Below, piece after piece: positions 1 through 10,599 of a stretch of 64,000 nucleotides of DNA (its first letter is position 1; each line of letters opens with the position of its first letter). The DNA is taken from contig CALYLW010001383.1 in the NCBI GenBank assembly GCA_944989445.1, positions 24,229 through 88,228 of the forward strand. Reading direction: 5' to 3'. The DNA comes from Ampullaceana balthica. Its lineage: Eukaryota; Mollusca; Gastropoda; Lymnaeidae. Both the position numbers and the translations under genes were made by a program. The notes beneath the pieces are model-generated. The model made no database searches and was not told where the DNA came from. It worked only from the letters and a program-made list of their open reading frames with translations.

Positions 1-294
1 TTATGGATGTGGTTGTGTAAGTTGCTGAAATGGGATTGTGCGGGGTTGTGCTGGAGACAGTTCCACTGGGTTGCTGAGTTCCACTATCGATGCACGGTAT
101 TCCAACTTTGCAACTTGTTTTATCAGTGCAGTTTTCGCTTGACCAATCTTTGTGCACCGTTTTTTTCCCATCATCAACAACAATGCACGACCCTCGCCAA
201 TTTTCACATATAATTCGTTTGATTTGTAGCAAGCAATCACATCCGTTTCTATCACAATGTCTGGTGTTATTCTTGCTGGTGCAGTCTTTATCAT
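1..294 (-). CDS. Unclassified open fragment, cut by window edge
   Basis: An open frame of 97 codons runs off the left edge. The translated stretch is Lys- and Ile-rich around residues 20-70 (YKSNELYVKIGEG, then KKRCTKIGQAKTALIKQ). It looks more protein-like than the AT-rich surroundings. I recognise no domain. It could be a transposon ORF fragment or an exon. No splice site was confirmed. Confidence 0.2.
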   Translation of the reverse strand: MIKTAPARITPDIVIETDVIACYKSNELYVKIGEGRALLLMMGKKRCTKIGQAKTALIKQVAKLEYRASIVELSNPVELSPAQPRTIPFQQLTQPHP

Positions 295-816
295 TTGATG
301 GAACGGAAATAAATAAAAGGGGTTTTAATTCATGCTCCTTTTTTCAATACAGATCTTATTTATTTTTTTCAATGTGCAATTCTTTTACTATTTGTTTTTT
401 TCATGTAGCTAGTAAGGATTTTTTTTAAATATTCCTGATAAAAAACGACCATTTCAAATTTTTTAAAAATTTATCTACCAAGTTATGAAAGTACCCACTC
501 AGCAATAGGCGTATGAAACGCCATAAGTAAGGTCTACATTAGGTGTTCAAGATCTCTCTCCTTTAGTACCACGAGAAAAAGGGGACCACAAACCCACCCA
601 ACCAGAGCCTAGTAGTGAATTTTGTAGTTTCATCAGTTAACTTTCGATCATGTATTATCAACATAAAATGCGATTCAATTGTAATGACAAACCCTTGCTA
701 CCTCAATGTATTAAGCGAGTCGCTTTTTTCCTTTCAATTTTGTAGCCACCATGTGCACGGTCATTTAATTGTTGACATTTAAAATATGTTGTCATTATTT
801 ATTTTTGTTTAATATT
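295..816. other. No feature recognised
   Basis: AT-rich sequence with short homopolymer runs. I saw no coding signal, terminal repeat or RNA gene. Confidence 0.5.
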
Positions 817-1135
817 GCACATGCCCTGCAATTTTTACCACGATTGCACGTGCCCTGCAATTTGTACCACGATTGCACATGCCCTGCAATTTTTACCACG
901 ATTGCACGTGCCCTGCAATTTGTACCACGATTGCACATGCCCTGCAATTTTTACCACGATTGCACGTGCCCTGCAATTTGTACCACGATTGCACATGCCC
1001 TGCAATTTTTTCCACGATTGCACGTGCCCTGCAATTTGTACCACGATTGCACATGCCCTGCAATTTTTACCACGATTGCACGTGCCCTGCAATTTGTACC
1101 ACGATTCCACACGCCCTGCAATTTTTACCACGATT
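817..1135. repeat. 29-bp minisatellite with 58-bp dimeric higher-order unit
   Basis: Eleven head-to-tail 29-bp units fill 319 bp. Two alternating types exist: one begins GCACATG and contains TTTTTACC, the other begins GCACGTG and contains TTTGTACC. The true period is therefore 58 bp. One unit has TTTTTTCC and one near the end begins CCACACG. The frame rotates with each unit, so all local open frames are artefacts of the repeat. Confidence 0.95.
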
Positions 1136-1955
1136 GCACATCAATCGGAAACTCAAATATTGTTTTTAAAAAATGACACAACATACGGTCATGTAATTGC
1201 TGCTGTATCTAATCATTAGGCACTTTACGCATGTACTTACTAGCCATTAAGTCAAATATAAAGTGTAGATATCCTGCATACAAGTGGTCTATACTAATGG
1301 CAAAATATCCATTTATCAAGTTGTGGTAACTATTTATGTCATGCAAATAAATAGCTCCGTCTGATGACAAAGACAAATGGGACCCAGAGACTGAAAATTA
1401 AATAAAGGACACAAATTAATTATTTGTGCATTTAACACGCTAAATGTTTTTTCTTTCTAAAAATGCAATGTTACATTTAATGATGTAGGAAATATGCAAA
1501 ATGATAATATATACATATATATTACATCACTAAATCTCAGAAGAGCGGAGTAAGATAATATCATTAGTTGCCAGGGGAAAAAAATATAATTAATACACGC
1601 TTTTTTTTAGCTTGCACATTCTGTGTGTGTTAGCGTCAAATCTTTTGCAACGTCATATTAACGCACTTCGCATTGCTGCATTGAGCTGACATTTGTCAGA
1701 CACCTGTATCTCCGGTGACAGTACAATATTCCAAAATTTCATTTAATTTGATAAGTGGGCTGTCGAAGTTATTTGCTTTTCGGTTAAATTTTTTTACCAT
1801 TAACTTTGTTGTTTTTAAAGGGAAATATTACATTTTAAAAAAGTTGTATTTTTCTTTGAAAAGTGAGATTTCATTACTGAGACACAGACATATAAAAAAA
1901 CGAGCAAAGATTTTTTTTAAAACGGGTAAAAAATGGATTTTTAAAAAACACGCTC
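1136..1955. other. No feature recognised
   Basis: AT-rich sequence with a short TA-rich tract near 1509-1526. I saw no gene or element boundary. Confidence 0.5.
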
Positions 1956-3768
1956 TTATTTTAATGCACTAAAAATAACAAAATAAATGTTCTCATGTCC
2001 ACAAAAGTAAAAGCGTGGGCTCCAAACATATTGATTGTCGATATTGATACCCTGTATTTTCTCAAGATTGTTCATTGGAGTGTCATCTCTTTGAAGTTGT
2101 GTCATACAAGTAACATTTTCTTGTGTACTCTCAATCACTGTGTTTCGGAGACACATTGTATATGCTTGCCGCACGGTTGTATGTTGACAGAGATCGACAC
2201 ATAATTCTTATAATTAATAGTCATGGTGTTTATAACTAATACCCATACCATTGATTTTCTTTGCTTGGTGCCCACGTTTTTATTTTTATAGACATGAGAA
2301 AAATTGTTTAGTGCATTGGAATAAAAGCATGTTTTTTTTAATTCCTTGTTTAAACCATTTTTTAAAAATATAATAACTTTTCCTGAAAAAGAATAGCCCG
2401 CCAAAATTTCATGTAAATAAACATTTTTTAAAAAAACGGGAAGAGGTTATAAAACAATATATTTGGTAGCGTATATTCGCTCGTCTGGACGTTCCAGTAT
2501 ACTGCTGTATACTCGCTCGTCCACTTCCGGTTATCGTAAGAAATCATGATTCTAAAATTGAAGAGCTACAAGTATGTCGAAATAGTTTGAATGCACCAAG
2601 GAGGTTTGATTAGCTAATCAAACCTCCTTGGAATGCACAGTCAGTACTAGTACTAGTAGTATCGCCGCCATGGAACATGACATAGACATTTGTTGTGAAA
2701 AGAAACCTATCACTAAAACATATCACTAAACCTAACCTCCACCCTAAAACCTATAACTAAACATAACCTACACCCTATAACTATAACCTATCCCTAAACC
2801 TACCCCTAACCCTAAAACCTATCCCTAAACTTAAAATGTGATTCTGTCAGGGACAAACCATGAAAAAAATATTATTAATGATCATTCATGTGAAGAAAAA
2901 AAACTTAAATAAATATTCCCCAACAGAAAATCGAACCCCGAACCACCAATTCGAGTGGCAGCGCGCTCGACTTGCATACGGATGGTCACGGGTTCAAATC
3001 CACGTGAAGGATTTGTTCCCGGGGCCTAGGGCGTCCCTGAGTCACCCAACTCCGAATGCTAACACAGGCGGCTGGGTAATGCTTGGAACCCTCATAGCCA
3101 TGGCCTGTGAACGCTGCATCACTTGCCAACAGATCATCCGTCATGGTCTGTGGACGCAATTATCTTCTGCATAAAAGGAGGGTTTTTATAGATAACATAG
3201 AAGAATCGATCGCACTATCGATGGAATTAGATATTTTTTAAAACTAATTAAGAAAACTCTTTTATATTATGGCTTAGTTGTAACTCTTCAATTTTAGAAA
3301 CATGATTTCTTACACAAACCAGACGAGCGAGTACACACTATATTTAATGAAACAATCTTACGGGGTGGGTGGGTTTGATTTATCCTGCACAACAAAGAAT
3401 CAATATATCTGAGCGACAAAAATCTCTTCGGACACACATACACTACAAAATTCTGATTAAGTCATCAATAACGTGCACGTTAAAAATAATAAAATTACAA
3501 TACTTTATTTTAGTCTTGCTTTATTTAAAAGTCACTATATTCACGCTTTGCTTTTGTTAAGAGTTGAATATTTATAAAAAAAATTTTGTCAATATAACTT
3601 ACTTGGATCTATTAGCCAGTAATTCCAGTTGGAGATACATTCGCATATAAATTGGCCAACAAGTGTCCTTTTTTCTGTAACTAAAATTGTATTCTTCATG
3701 GTCATGAAACATATTGGTGACTCGTCAGATGGGATCACCGTGTCATCTGATGTTGTAGTACTTGGTTT
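1956..3768 (-). CDS. Candidate spliced gene, last two exons (cysteine-rich protein)
   Basis: Two minus-strand exons fit one reading frame. The upstream exon is 3603-3768. It follows an acceptor ending GACAG, is phase 0, and ends at a GTAAGT donor with one base carried over. The terminal exon is 1956-2206, with an acceptor ending TATAAG and two bases that complete the split codon. The joined frame is open for 138 codons to a stop at 1956. It encodes a Thr/Ser/Asp start, then Cys-containing segments (GQFICECISNWNYW; LCVDLCQ; ENVTC with an N-glycosylation sequon). The first exon was not found. No family was recognised. The matching phase and good donor are the support; a pseudogene remains possible. 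Confidence 0.35.
2597..2630. mobile_element. Perfect 34-bp palindrome flanked by 8-bp direct repeat
   Basis: The palindrome starts CAAGGAGGTTTGATTAG and continues with its exact reverse complement, with no loop. The 8-mer GAATGCAC lies immediately on both sides (2589-2596 and 2631-2638). hAT transposons make 8-bp target duplications and often have ends beginning CARRG, so this looks like two hAT-type ends joined with nothing between them. Family assignment is inference. Confidence 0.65.
2700..2836. repeat. Degenerate telomere-like CCTAAMC repeats
   Basis: About 135 bp consists of short units such as CCTAACC, CCCTAAAACC, CTATCCCTAAAC and CCTATAAC. It includes CCCCTAACCCTAAAAC, close to the common animal telomere repeat TTAGGG. 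It is too divergent to be an active telomere. It may be an interstitial relic or a simple C/A/T satellite. Confidence 0.55.
2940..3190 (+). mobile_element. tRNA-derived SINE, copy 1
   Basis: A pol III-type head is visible. Box A-like GAGTGGCAGCGCGCTCGAC is followed about 40 bp later by box B-like GGGTTCAAATCC. The unique body contains GGGGCCTAGGGCGTCCCTGAGT and GGCGGCTGGGTAATGC. The 3' part reads GACGCAATTATCTTCTGCAT, then AAAAGGAG. It matches the reverse complement of 55828-56093 through head, body and tail. The tail resembles the 3' end of the local LINE, as expected if that LINE mobilises the SINE. The 5' edge is decayed, so the start is approximate. Confidence 0.8.
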
Positions 3769-4349
3769 CTGTCAAGTTCAATGTTTAAATACTTCAATAT
3801 TTATAACATTTATGTGTGGGTTTTTTTTTAAATTAAACTTCAACATTTTAATACACCTCGATAGAAACGTACATTGGGAAAAAATATCAGTAATTTATTT
3901 CATAGATTTTAAAATGATTTTTAGAAATATCAGTGATGATAATGAACGGCATATGTTTTACAGGTAGGATTCAAATATGAGTTACTAACTTTTTTTTAAT
4001 GTTCATAAATGATCGATTTTATTAGACACACAAATGGAATAGTTTTCGTTTTAATTTTAAAATCTTAACGCAAGTGAGTAGCAGACACTTTACAATTCTA
4101 AAGTTATTTTTAAAAATCCCCAAAACTATCATTTTAGAAATAAAATTATGATTATAAGAAATGGAATAAGAAACAGCTTGCAAAAAAATAAATAATAATA
4201 ATAAAAAAAAATTTTTAAAAAAGGAACCGAGAGAAAAAGAACAGAGTATGGAAAGTTTCCATAAATAGTAAATGTTATTGTTGCAATGTTCCATTTCTGG
4301 ATTGTGACTGTTAGTGCAAAGTGACACTGGTGTGAATATGTTATTCATG
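3769..4349. other. No feature recognised
   Basis: AT-rich sequence. An open minus-strand stretch near 4240-4348 has a hydrophobic run, but no compatible donor joins it to the exon at 3603-3768. Confidence 0.4.
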
Positions 4350-5085
4350 ATGGTATACAGTGGCGTAGCGAGGGGGGTGCAGGGGGGGACACATGTCCCC
4401 GGGCGCCACGTTAGGGGGCGCCAAAATGAGTATTAAAAGTCATTATTTAATTTTCTTTTGATGCAAACTAATGTATCCAAAATACGTCTGCAACATTGAA
4501 TTTTGGAGCTCCGAAAATATCTTCATTACAAATCAGTTGGCAAGCATGATTTTGGCGCCCCCATTGAGCGTTAAGGGGCGCCATTCTACTCATAAATAAA
4601 TGACACATCCACAATGTAGGATTGCTGATGGCGATTTAAATTTTTTAAAAACTGTGAGTTGCTGGGAGTGAGAGTAGGGGAGCAGTAAGAGACAAAGGTG
4701 ATTCTATTAATAGAACAGAGACGACACTAAAAGCCACCAAAATGACCAAGAGAAGAAAAAGGTGTGGTTTAAAGCAGCGGTTCTCAACATGTGGTCCGTG
4801 TACCACTAGTGGTCCGCAAAGATGTGTCTGGTGGTCCGCGAGCGAAGCATTAAATTTACGCACTGTATGATTCATCGAGAAAGACTAACAAGTAAAAGAA
4901 GTAACGCAGACTTAAAATGTATTTTTGATCTGGCCTAAATAGCTTTTAAATTTTATCAAGGCTCGTCTTTTAAATTCTCGTTTCTTTGATTTGTTATGTG
5001 TACTGACGTAAGAGAGTTTCTTGTAGAGAAAAATCAAAGCTTGTTGATCATTTGAACCATAGCTTATGGGCTATGGGTTGTTGTT

Positions 5086-5643
5086 ATGGCTTATTTGGCT
5101 GAAACTTTTGAAGAACTCAATAAACTTAATTCAACTCGGCAAGGAAAGCAGACACAATATATTACTCTCAGTGACAAATTGTCCGCTTTTACGAAAAAGC
5201 GTGATCTTTTGAAGATAGGACTATTTCAAGGTAACTTTGACATGTTTGATCAATAATACGAAATCTCCGAGAAACCAGAAAATGTTGAAATAAATAAGCA
5301 ACTGTTGATAAATTTGATTTCTGGTCAAATTCAATCAATGCAGGGCCAATTTTAATTCTGCTTTGGTGATTTTTAACGTTCAGTGGTTTTTCGTGGGTTT
5401 CCAGTCCTAATCTCGCACACATTGCCTCATCAAATAAAATTAACAACATCGTAAATAAACCAATTCATTGAACTCAGTAGCGATACCACTTTGAATATGT
5501 TGCATCAGAAAGTGGGCTTAATGACATTTTGGAGTACTCGGAACAGTCTCAGATAGCTTTTAAAATACTTTTACCCTTTGCAACTTTGTGAAAGTGGATT
5601 TTCTCCATTGCTTACAAAAAAACGAAACATCGTTTGTACTAAA
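5086..5643 (+). pseudogene. hAT transposase remnant (ZBED5/FAM200-like)
   Basis: Fragments in shifting frames recall this transposase group. One begins MAYLAETFEELNKLN at 5086, followed by a Lys-rich stretch. Near 5570-5640 a fragment reads LQLCESGFSPLLTKKRN, which fits the conserved C-terminal dimerisation motif (CESGFS). Many stops and frameshifts lie between. The call rests on motif memory, not a search. Confidence 0.6.
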
Positions 5644-5749
5644 TAAAATAATATAGCAGTCTTTTTAATACAAACTACTGTTTATGACTTAACGTTTTTT
5701 GTATAGTGAGCAAGTAGAATTATATAAGAAGGCTATGAGACTAATATAA

Positions 5750-6562
5750 ATGACATTTGTTCTTTACAAAAGAAAGCCATTACAATATTGTTTTTGGAGC
5801 ACGCAAAACGTAGCAAAGCTAGAGAAAACAACAAAGGCGTACGGCATGGAAATCAATGCAGAAAAGACCAAGGTCATGGCAAATAGTAAATTCACAAGTG
5901 AGATTCGGATAAGCGGGCAAAAACTTGAAGAAGTCTCCACCTTCAAATATCTAGGGGCCATAATATCCGACGAAGGCTCAAAGTCAGATATTCTTGCCAG
6001 AGTAGCCCAAACAATGGCAGCATTGAGTAAATTAAAGCACATCTGGCAAAGTAAGAAGCTTTCCCTGAGAACAAAGATCCGGCTAATGCGCTTTCTGGTG
6101 ATGTCGGTCTTTTTGTATGGTTGTGAGGCGTGGACGCTCACTGCAGATCTCCAAAGAAGAATCAATGCGCTGGAGATGAGATGTTTCAGAAAGTTATTGA
6201 ACATCTCCTACACAACGCAAATCACAAACGAAGCGGTCCGCAACACAATAAGTACTGTCATTGGTCCCTACGAGGACCTACTCACATCAATTAAGAAGAG
6301 GAAATTACGATGTTACGGACACGTGACAAGAACTGGAGGTCTCGCAAAAACTATATTGCAAGGCACAGTCCAGGGAGGAAGGAAAAGAGGCGGACAAAAG
6401 AAGAGATGGGAGGACGATATCAAAGAGTGGACCGGCCTGTCATTCAGCGACTCTCAAAGGGCAGCACAGGACCGGGACAAATGGCGTGTGTTAGTGAGCA
6501 GTTCACGATGGTGCCCCAACGACCCAACAACGGGTTATGGGATAGTTCAAGTTCAAAATTAG
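5750..6562 (+). CDS. RTE-type LINE reverse transcriptase, C-terminal part
   Basis: A 270-codon frame, open to its stop, contains the C-terminal half of a non-LTR reverse transcriptase. From residue 32 it reads YGMEINAEKTKVMANS, then FKYLGAIIS (thumb), then FLYGCEAWTL, then GHVTRTGGLAKTILQG, and ends with a Lys/Arg-rich block and KRWEDDIKEW. The order matches RTE-clade elements. The catalytic YxDD region and everything upstream are missing, so it is a 5'-truncated copy despite the intact frame. It lies inside the nested hAT, so it landed there later or was carried along. Confidence 0.85.
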   Translation: MTFVLYKRKPLQYCFWSTQNVAKLEKTTKAYGMEINAEKTKVMANSKFTSEIRISGQKLEEVSTFKYLGAIISDEGSKSDILARVAQTMAALSKLKHIWQSKKLSLRTKIRLMRFLVMSVFLYGCEAWTLTADLQRRINALEMRCFRKLLNISYTTQITNEAVRNTISTVIGPYEDLLTSIKKRKLRCYGHVTRTGGLAKTILQGTVQGGRKRGGQKKRWEDDIKEWTGLSFSDSQRAAQDRDKWRVLVSSSRWCPNDPTTGYGIVQVQN

Positions 6563-7147
6563 CATACTAGTATAGTTTTACTAACTAACGTGTATATTAC
6601 AAGTGGTCCTTGAATCTCAAAAGGTTGAGAACCACTGGCTTACAGAATGGTTAATTCGCGTCCCTTTGCTGCATGATGTGACTCTTTTTAAAAAGAAAAA
6701 TCTTACGTCCCCCATCCCACTGTGGAGGGAGTAAAGTGGTGGAGGGAGGGAAAGTCTCTCCTCTCACGGGCTTGTGTCGGTGTGTCAAAGCAAGTTGGAT
6801 TCCTTTTATATGAAACATCAGACATCGCCTCTCTTTCCTTTCTCTCTGTGATCAAACTTGATCAGTGTGACCCACTGTTAGAAAAACACAACATGCCCGA
6901 GGAAATCAAGGTTCAGTATCTTATTTATCACCGGAAATCCAGAATGAATTTATCCACCTACTTTCATCGACTGCAAGGAATCAGCTGTTTAGTGAAATCA
7001 CAAAAAACAATTACTAAAGTATCTTACTTAACTCAACACCCGATCTAGGACAACGGGAGCAACTTTCTCAAGTCATCATATTTGTGGATGTGGATTTTTA
7101 AACTTAAAAAAACAAACAACATCAAACAATAATTTTTAGGTTTTATA

Positions 7148-8509
7148 CAGATACATTCCAAAGACGCAGCAAGCCTTGAAAGAGTTATCGTAGATAAACT
7201 GGAATCTAATAACATACCTCCATCCGACTATCGGTCACAATGTTATGACAATGCTGCTGTAATGACAGGGGATATATCCGGCCTTCAACAGCGAATATGT
7301 GCCAGAAATCACAAAGCATTGTTCTTCAACTTTGACAATCACAGCTTAAACTTAGCAGGAGTACACTCAGGTAAACAGGATCCAGTTGTTATCACGTTTT
7401 TGGAACAGTTGAAAGTATAAATTTTTGTTTCTCTCATTCAATAAGTCGTTGGGAAAAAATTAAAAAGAGTTCTGCCAATCGCAATGAAGAGGGAGTCTGA
7501 AACACGCTGGAGTGCACGATCAGAAGCTGTTAAAGCAATTTATGAAGGACTAGATGAACTGGTAGGGTTGTTGGAAAAATTATCAGAACATACAAATATG
7601 AAGCCTGACACAAGAAGTGATGTAGAAACTTTGCTGGCAGGTATATTAAACTTTAAATTCCTAGTTTTGTTAAATTTCTGAAACATCATATGTACTTACG
7701 AAAATTGATCGTGTCCAGAAACGGTTACAGAATCCTACTGTGAATTTCAAGGAAGCAGCATCTAATCTTGAATCGCTTGAGCAAGAAATTGTCAACATTC
7801 GTGATAATTTGAGCCAGGTTGTGGTAGACAATGGAAAGGAAGATGCACAATTTGCGGAATCGAGGTTGACAGAAGGATTAGACGACATCGGAGGATGCCT
7901 GGAGAATTAACAAGAGATGCAGGACTTTCTGCAGAAGAATAGATTGCACGTGATATGAGCCGCGTAATTGATAAGATTCCAACTTGAGATATCAATACGC
8001 TTTTGACGTCTAAAATATCTAAACAACAAATTTGGATTTTTACTAGACGTCAAAACTCTTCTTGCTGAGACAAAAATCGATACACTTCGTTAAAATTGCT
8101 TAGATTTTGCTAATTTATACGACACTGACGTCAATGGTCACGAATTGTGCACAGAAATCAGAGGCTGAAAAATGCTAGTCAGTACCCGGACTGAAAATCT
8201 ACCAGAAACTCCTTTGGATCTTCTTGGTTTTATTGTTTCATATGGATATGATTTATTTCCGAATCTGTGCATTTCACTTTTATACTTATAACAATTGCTG
8301 TTTCAACCGAAAGCTGTGAGCGGTCCTTCAGCAAACTGAAGCTTATTTTGTCATATTTACGTGCTTCAAAGGGACAAGATCGTCTGGGTGATCTTTCTCT
8401 CCTTAGCATCGAAAGAGAAACACTTGAGAATATTAATTTTGACAACGTGATTGACGAGTTTGCAACATTCAAATCAAGGAGAATAATTTTTTTTGTAGAC
8501 TATGTCTAA
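7148..8509 (+). pseudogene. hAT transposase, ZMYM1-like, broken
   Basis: Successive fragments run in order with frameshifts. They are KDAASLERVIVDKLES and SQCYDNAAVMTGDISGLQQR (7160-7300), FFNFDNHSLNLAGVHS (about 7322-7370), KRESETRWSARSEAVKAIYE (7484-7545), and a hATC dimerisation region at 8290-8440 (ESCERSFSKLKLIL, then LGDLSLLSIERE). These are hallmarks of the vertebrate ZMYM1-like hAT group. It is inactive. It belongs to the outer hAT. Confidence 0.85.
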
Positions 8510-8989
8510 TTGTACAATTAGTAGAGTTTTTTTTTCAAATAAATTGTTTACAATCATATAGAGAATTATTAGTCTGTATTCTATTTCATTAAAGTACCAG
8601 AAGCTTCGAAAATGAACCATATAAACCGCAAAATTTCAAATTTTTCTTGGGGGGGCTCAGTAACCCCTAGGATCGTTCGTTCCGACAAGGGGCGCAGATT
8701 TTGTGTCATGTCCCCGGGCGCACATGACCCTAGCTACGCCACTGATGGTATATTGATTAAGCCGAGTACAAGAATAGATGATTTCTTTCTTCAATAACGC
8801 TAGTTGTCCATGCCAGTCCACCAAAGCTAGTCGTTCAAAAGATTTTTTAAAAATTAATTTTATTTTCAAACGCATTTTAAAATTATAGCGGAATCTTCCT
8901 TAAGAATAGATTTTAGTGTCTCGTGCGCTGGAGAACTATAAATAGTTGTTTTATAAGCTATGGTTAAACCGACTCTGAGCATGGTTGTG

Positions 8990-9183
8990 CAGTGGCGTAG
9001 CTAGGAATGTGTAGGTGGTTGGGGGGCCCGGGGGCTTAACCTCTTTTGGGGCCCCACATACATGGCGGTAGCGTAATATTTTATGTAAAAAAAATTCGGA
9101 CACTAATTTGGGGGCTCCCTTAGGCAGGGGCCCAGGGGGACTTTCGAAATTTGTCCCCCAACCCTCCCATAGCTACGCCACTG
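8990..9183. mobile_element. hAT MITE, 194 bp
   Basis: The ends CAGTGGCGTAGCTAGG and CATAGCTACGCCACTG are inverse copies. Flanking 8-mers TGGTTGTG and TGACTGTG agree at 6 of 8. The interior has GGGGCCC-rich arms and AATTCGGACACTAATTTGGG, shared with the copy at 26799-26991. It is non-coding and uses the same end type as the 4358-8744 hAT. Confidence 0.85.
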
Positions 9184-10599
9184 TGACTGTGAATACCTTC
9201 CCATTGTACTGTAAATTTATGGCAGTGATAGTTCTCAGCACTCTTGTTTTCAAGACCGACAGCGTAGTCTCCACTGACTACGCATTTATTAGTAAATTAG
9301 TAAATATTTTTTAAAGCAATTACGACGGTTGATAACCGTTAAAAACTTAATTGCATTACACGACGATAGAGCTAAGAAAGAATTCAATTGAATTATCGTT
9401 TCAATTTGTAGAGATTTTTAAATACATGGTAAATCTAAATTAAATAGAACTTTGTAGAATGGGTGCAAACAGTGGAAAAACCAGAGAATTGTTTTGTACA
9501 ACATTTCTTCCCTTATCTTTCAAATACCATGAAACAAATTTTGGGATTGATAGCCATTGCAAGTTCGGTGGATCATATGCTTCTTTATAATGTCATGGTG
9601 CTTACATTTCCTGTACTTTTTTATGAATTTCCATAAACGCAATTTCCATCGCTTTGATACAACAGACTCTGGAAAATTCTATCGGCAAGCAAACCACTAA
9701 TGCACAGATAATTAAATACTTTATCTTGGAAATGTGTTGCCCTGGATAATAAAGTAATTTTGTTATTAGACTATGAACCTCCCGAAAAATCATAACACTC
9801 GCAAATATACCAAGTTTTTTTTTAAAATATCAAATGACTTGGTTCTGATAAATATCGGGAACACAATATCAGTCAAGAGCTCTAAGAGCTCTTAGTAAGA
9901 GTTCTGGGTAAACTACCCATGCAATATTACTATTTTAAAAAAAACTTTTTTTTTCAAAATATTTTATCAAAGGATCTTTCATTTTGCCTAATTTTTTAAG
10001 TAATAATTTTATATAATTTAAAAAGACTTGGAAACTAAGTCTTCCTTCAGCGCCAGTTGCTGCAAATTAATTATTTTCACTTAGAGATAAGTAAAGAGTA
10101 ATCTCTAAAGATCATTTGTTGATAATAAAAAAAAATTATTGGAATGACGCAATTTACATTGATTCATTTCAATACTCTCAAAGCCGGATGCGTAGAGCAG
10201 AATAAATGAAGTCATTTTACCATTTTTGAGCTTTAGCCATTAGCTATTTTCAAACAAACATCCGCCATCTTACATTTATAAAATATATATATATATATTT
10301 TTGCTCTAGGTTAACACTTTACGGTAAATAAAATAAAGGTCATACTATGTTTCATTTGTTCACATACTTAACTATATTTTGACCACGATGTGTTAGTTCA
10401 CAGTTAGGTTACATAAATTTTACCAAAGACTAACATGTAATAATAACAATTTATTTTCTTAACGCTTTTGAGCCTTTCGACATTAACACAAATAAAATAG
10501 ATCACAATATCGAATTTTGTATAAAAAAATTGATAGCGCGAATTAATCATATCTTACTGTTACAGTTACATAAAATTCTTAAATAATAATTATAATACG
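9184..10599. other. No gene recognised
   Basis: AT-rich sequence with a TA tract near 10282-10301 and GAGCTCTAAGAGCTC near 9876. A minus-strand open stretch (9602-9793) has a hydrophobic run, but no start or donor supports an exon. Confidence 0.45.

Larger units (their letters stand above)
2471..3336. mobile_element. Possible 866-bp element with 18-bp inverted termini
   Basis: The left end (2471-2488) reads GTATATTCGCTCGTCTGG. The right end (3319-3336) is its inverse, with two mismatches. A second direct copy of the core, TATACTCGCTCGTCC, lies at about 2508-2522. The segment holds a palindrome, telomere-like sequence and a SINE, but no transposase. The target duplication is unclear, so the ends are only suggestive. 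Confidence 0.4.
4775..6637 (+). mobile_element. Nested hAT transposon (CAGNGGTTCTCAA ends)
   Basis: The left end is CAGCGGTTCTCAACATGTGG and the right end is GGTTGAGAACCACTG. Each has a nearby GGTCC or GTGGTCC subterminal block. The flanking 8-mers GTTTAAAG and GCTTACAG agree at 6 of 8 positions, consistent with an old target duplication. The element carries a stop-riddled transposase (5086-5643) and an RTE-type LINE fragment (5750-6562). This end type is typical of hAT families related to ZBED5/FAM200-like transposases. Confidence 0.85.
4358..8744 (+). mobile_element. hAT transposon (ZMYM1-like), disrupted by nested insertion
   Basis: The ends are CAGTGGCGTAGCGAGG and the inverse-type CCTAGCTACGCCACTG. 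They are flanked by a perfect 8-bp target duplication ATGGTATA (4350-4357, 8745-8752), diagnostic of hAT insertion. Both subterminal regions carry CCCCGGGCGC-type sequence. A degraded transposase lies at 7148-8509. A second hAT (4775-6637) is inserted inside, accounting for about 1.9 of the 4.4 kb. The element is dead but structurally complete. Confidence 0.9.

Noticed and set aside
817..1135. CRISPR array (29-bp repeats)
   Set aside because: Repeats are directly adjacent with no spacers, and the DNA is eukaryotic; it is a minisatellite.
4240..4348. Minus-strand signal-peptide exon for the 1956-3768 gene
   Set aside because: The only donor gives phase 1, whereas the next exon needs phase 0; the frame runs into a T-rich tract.
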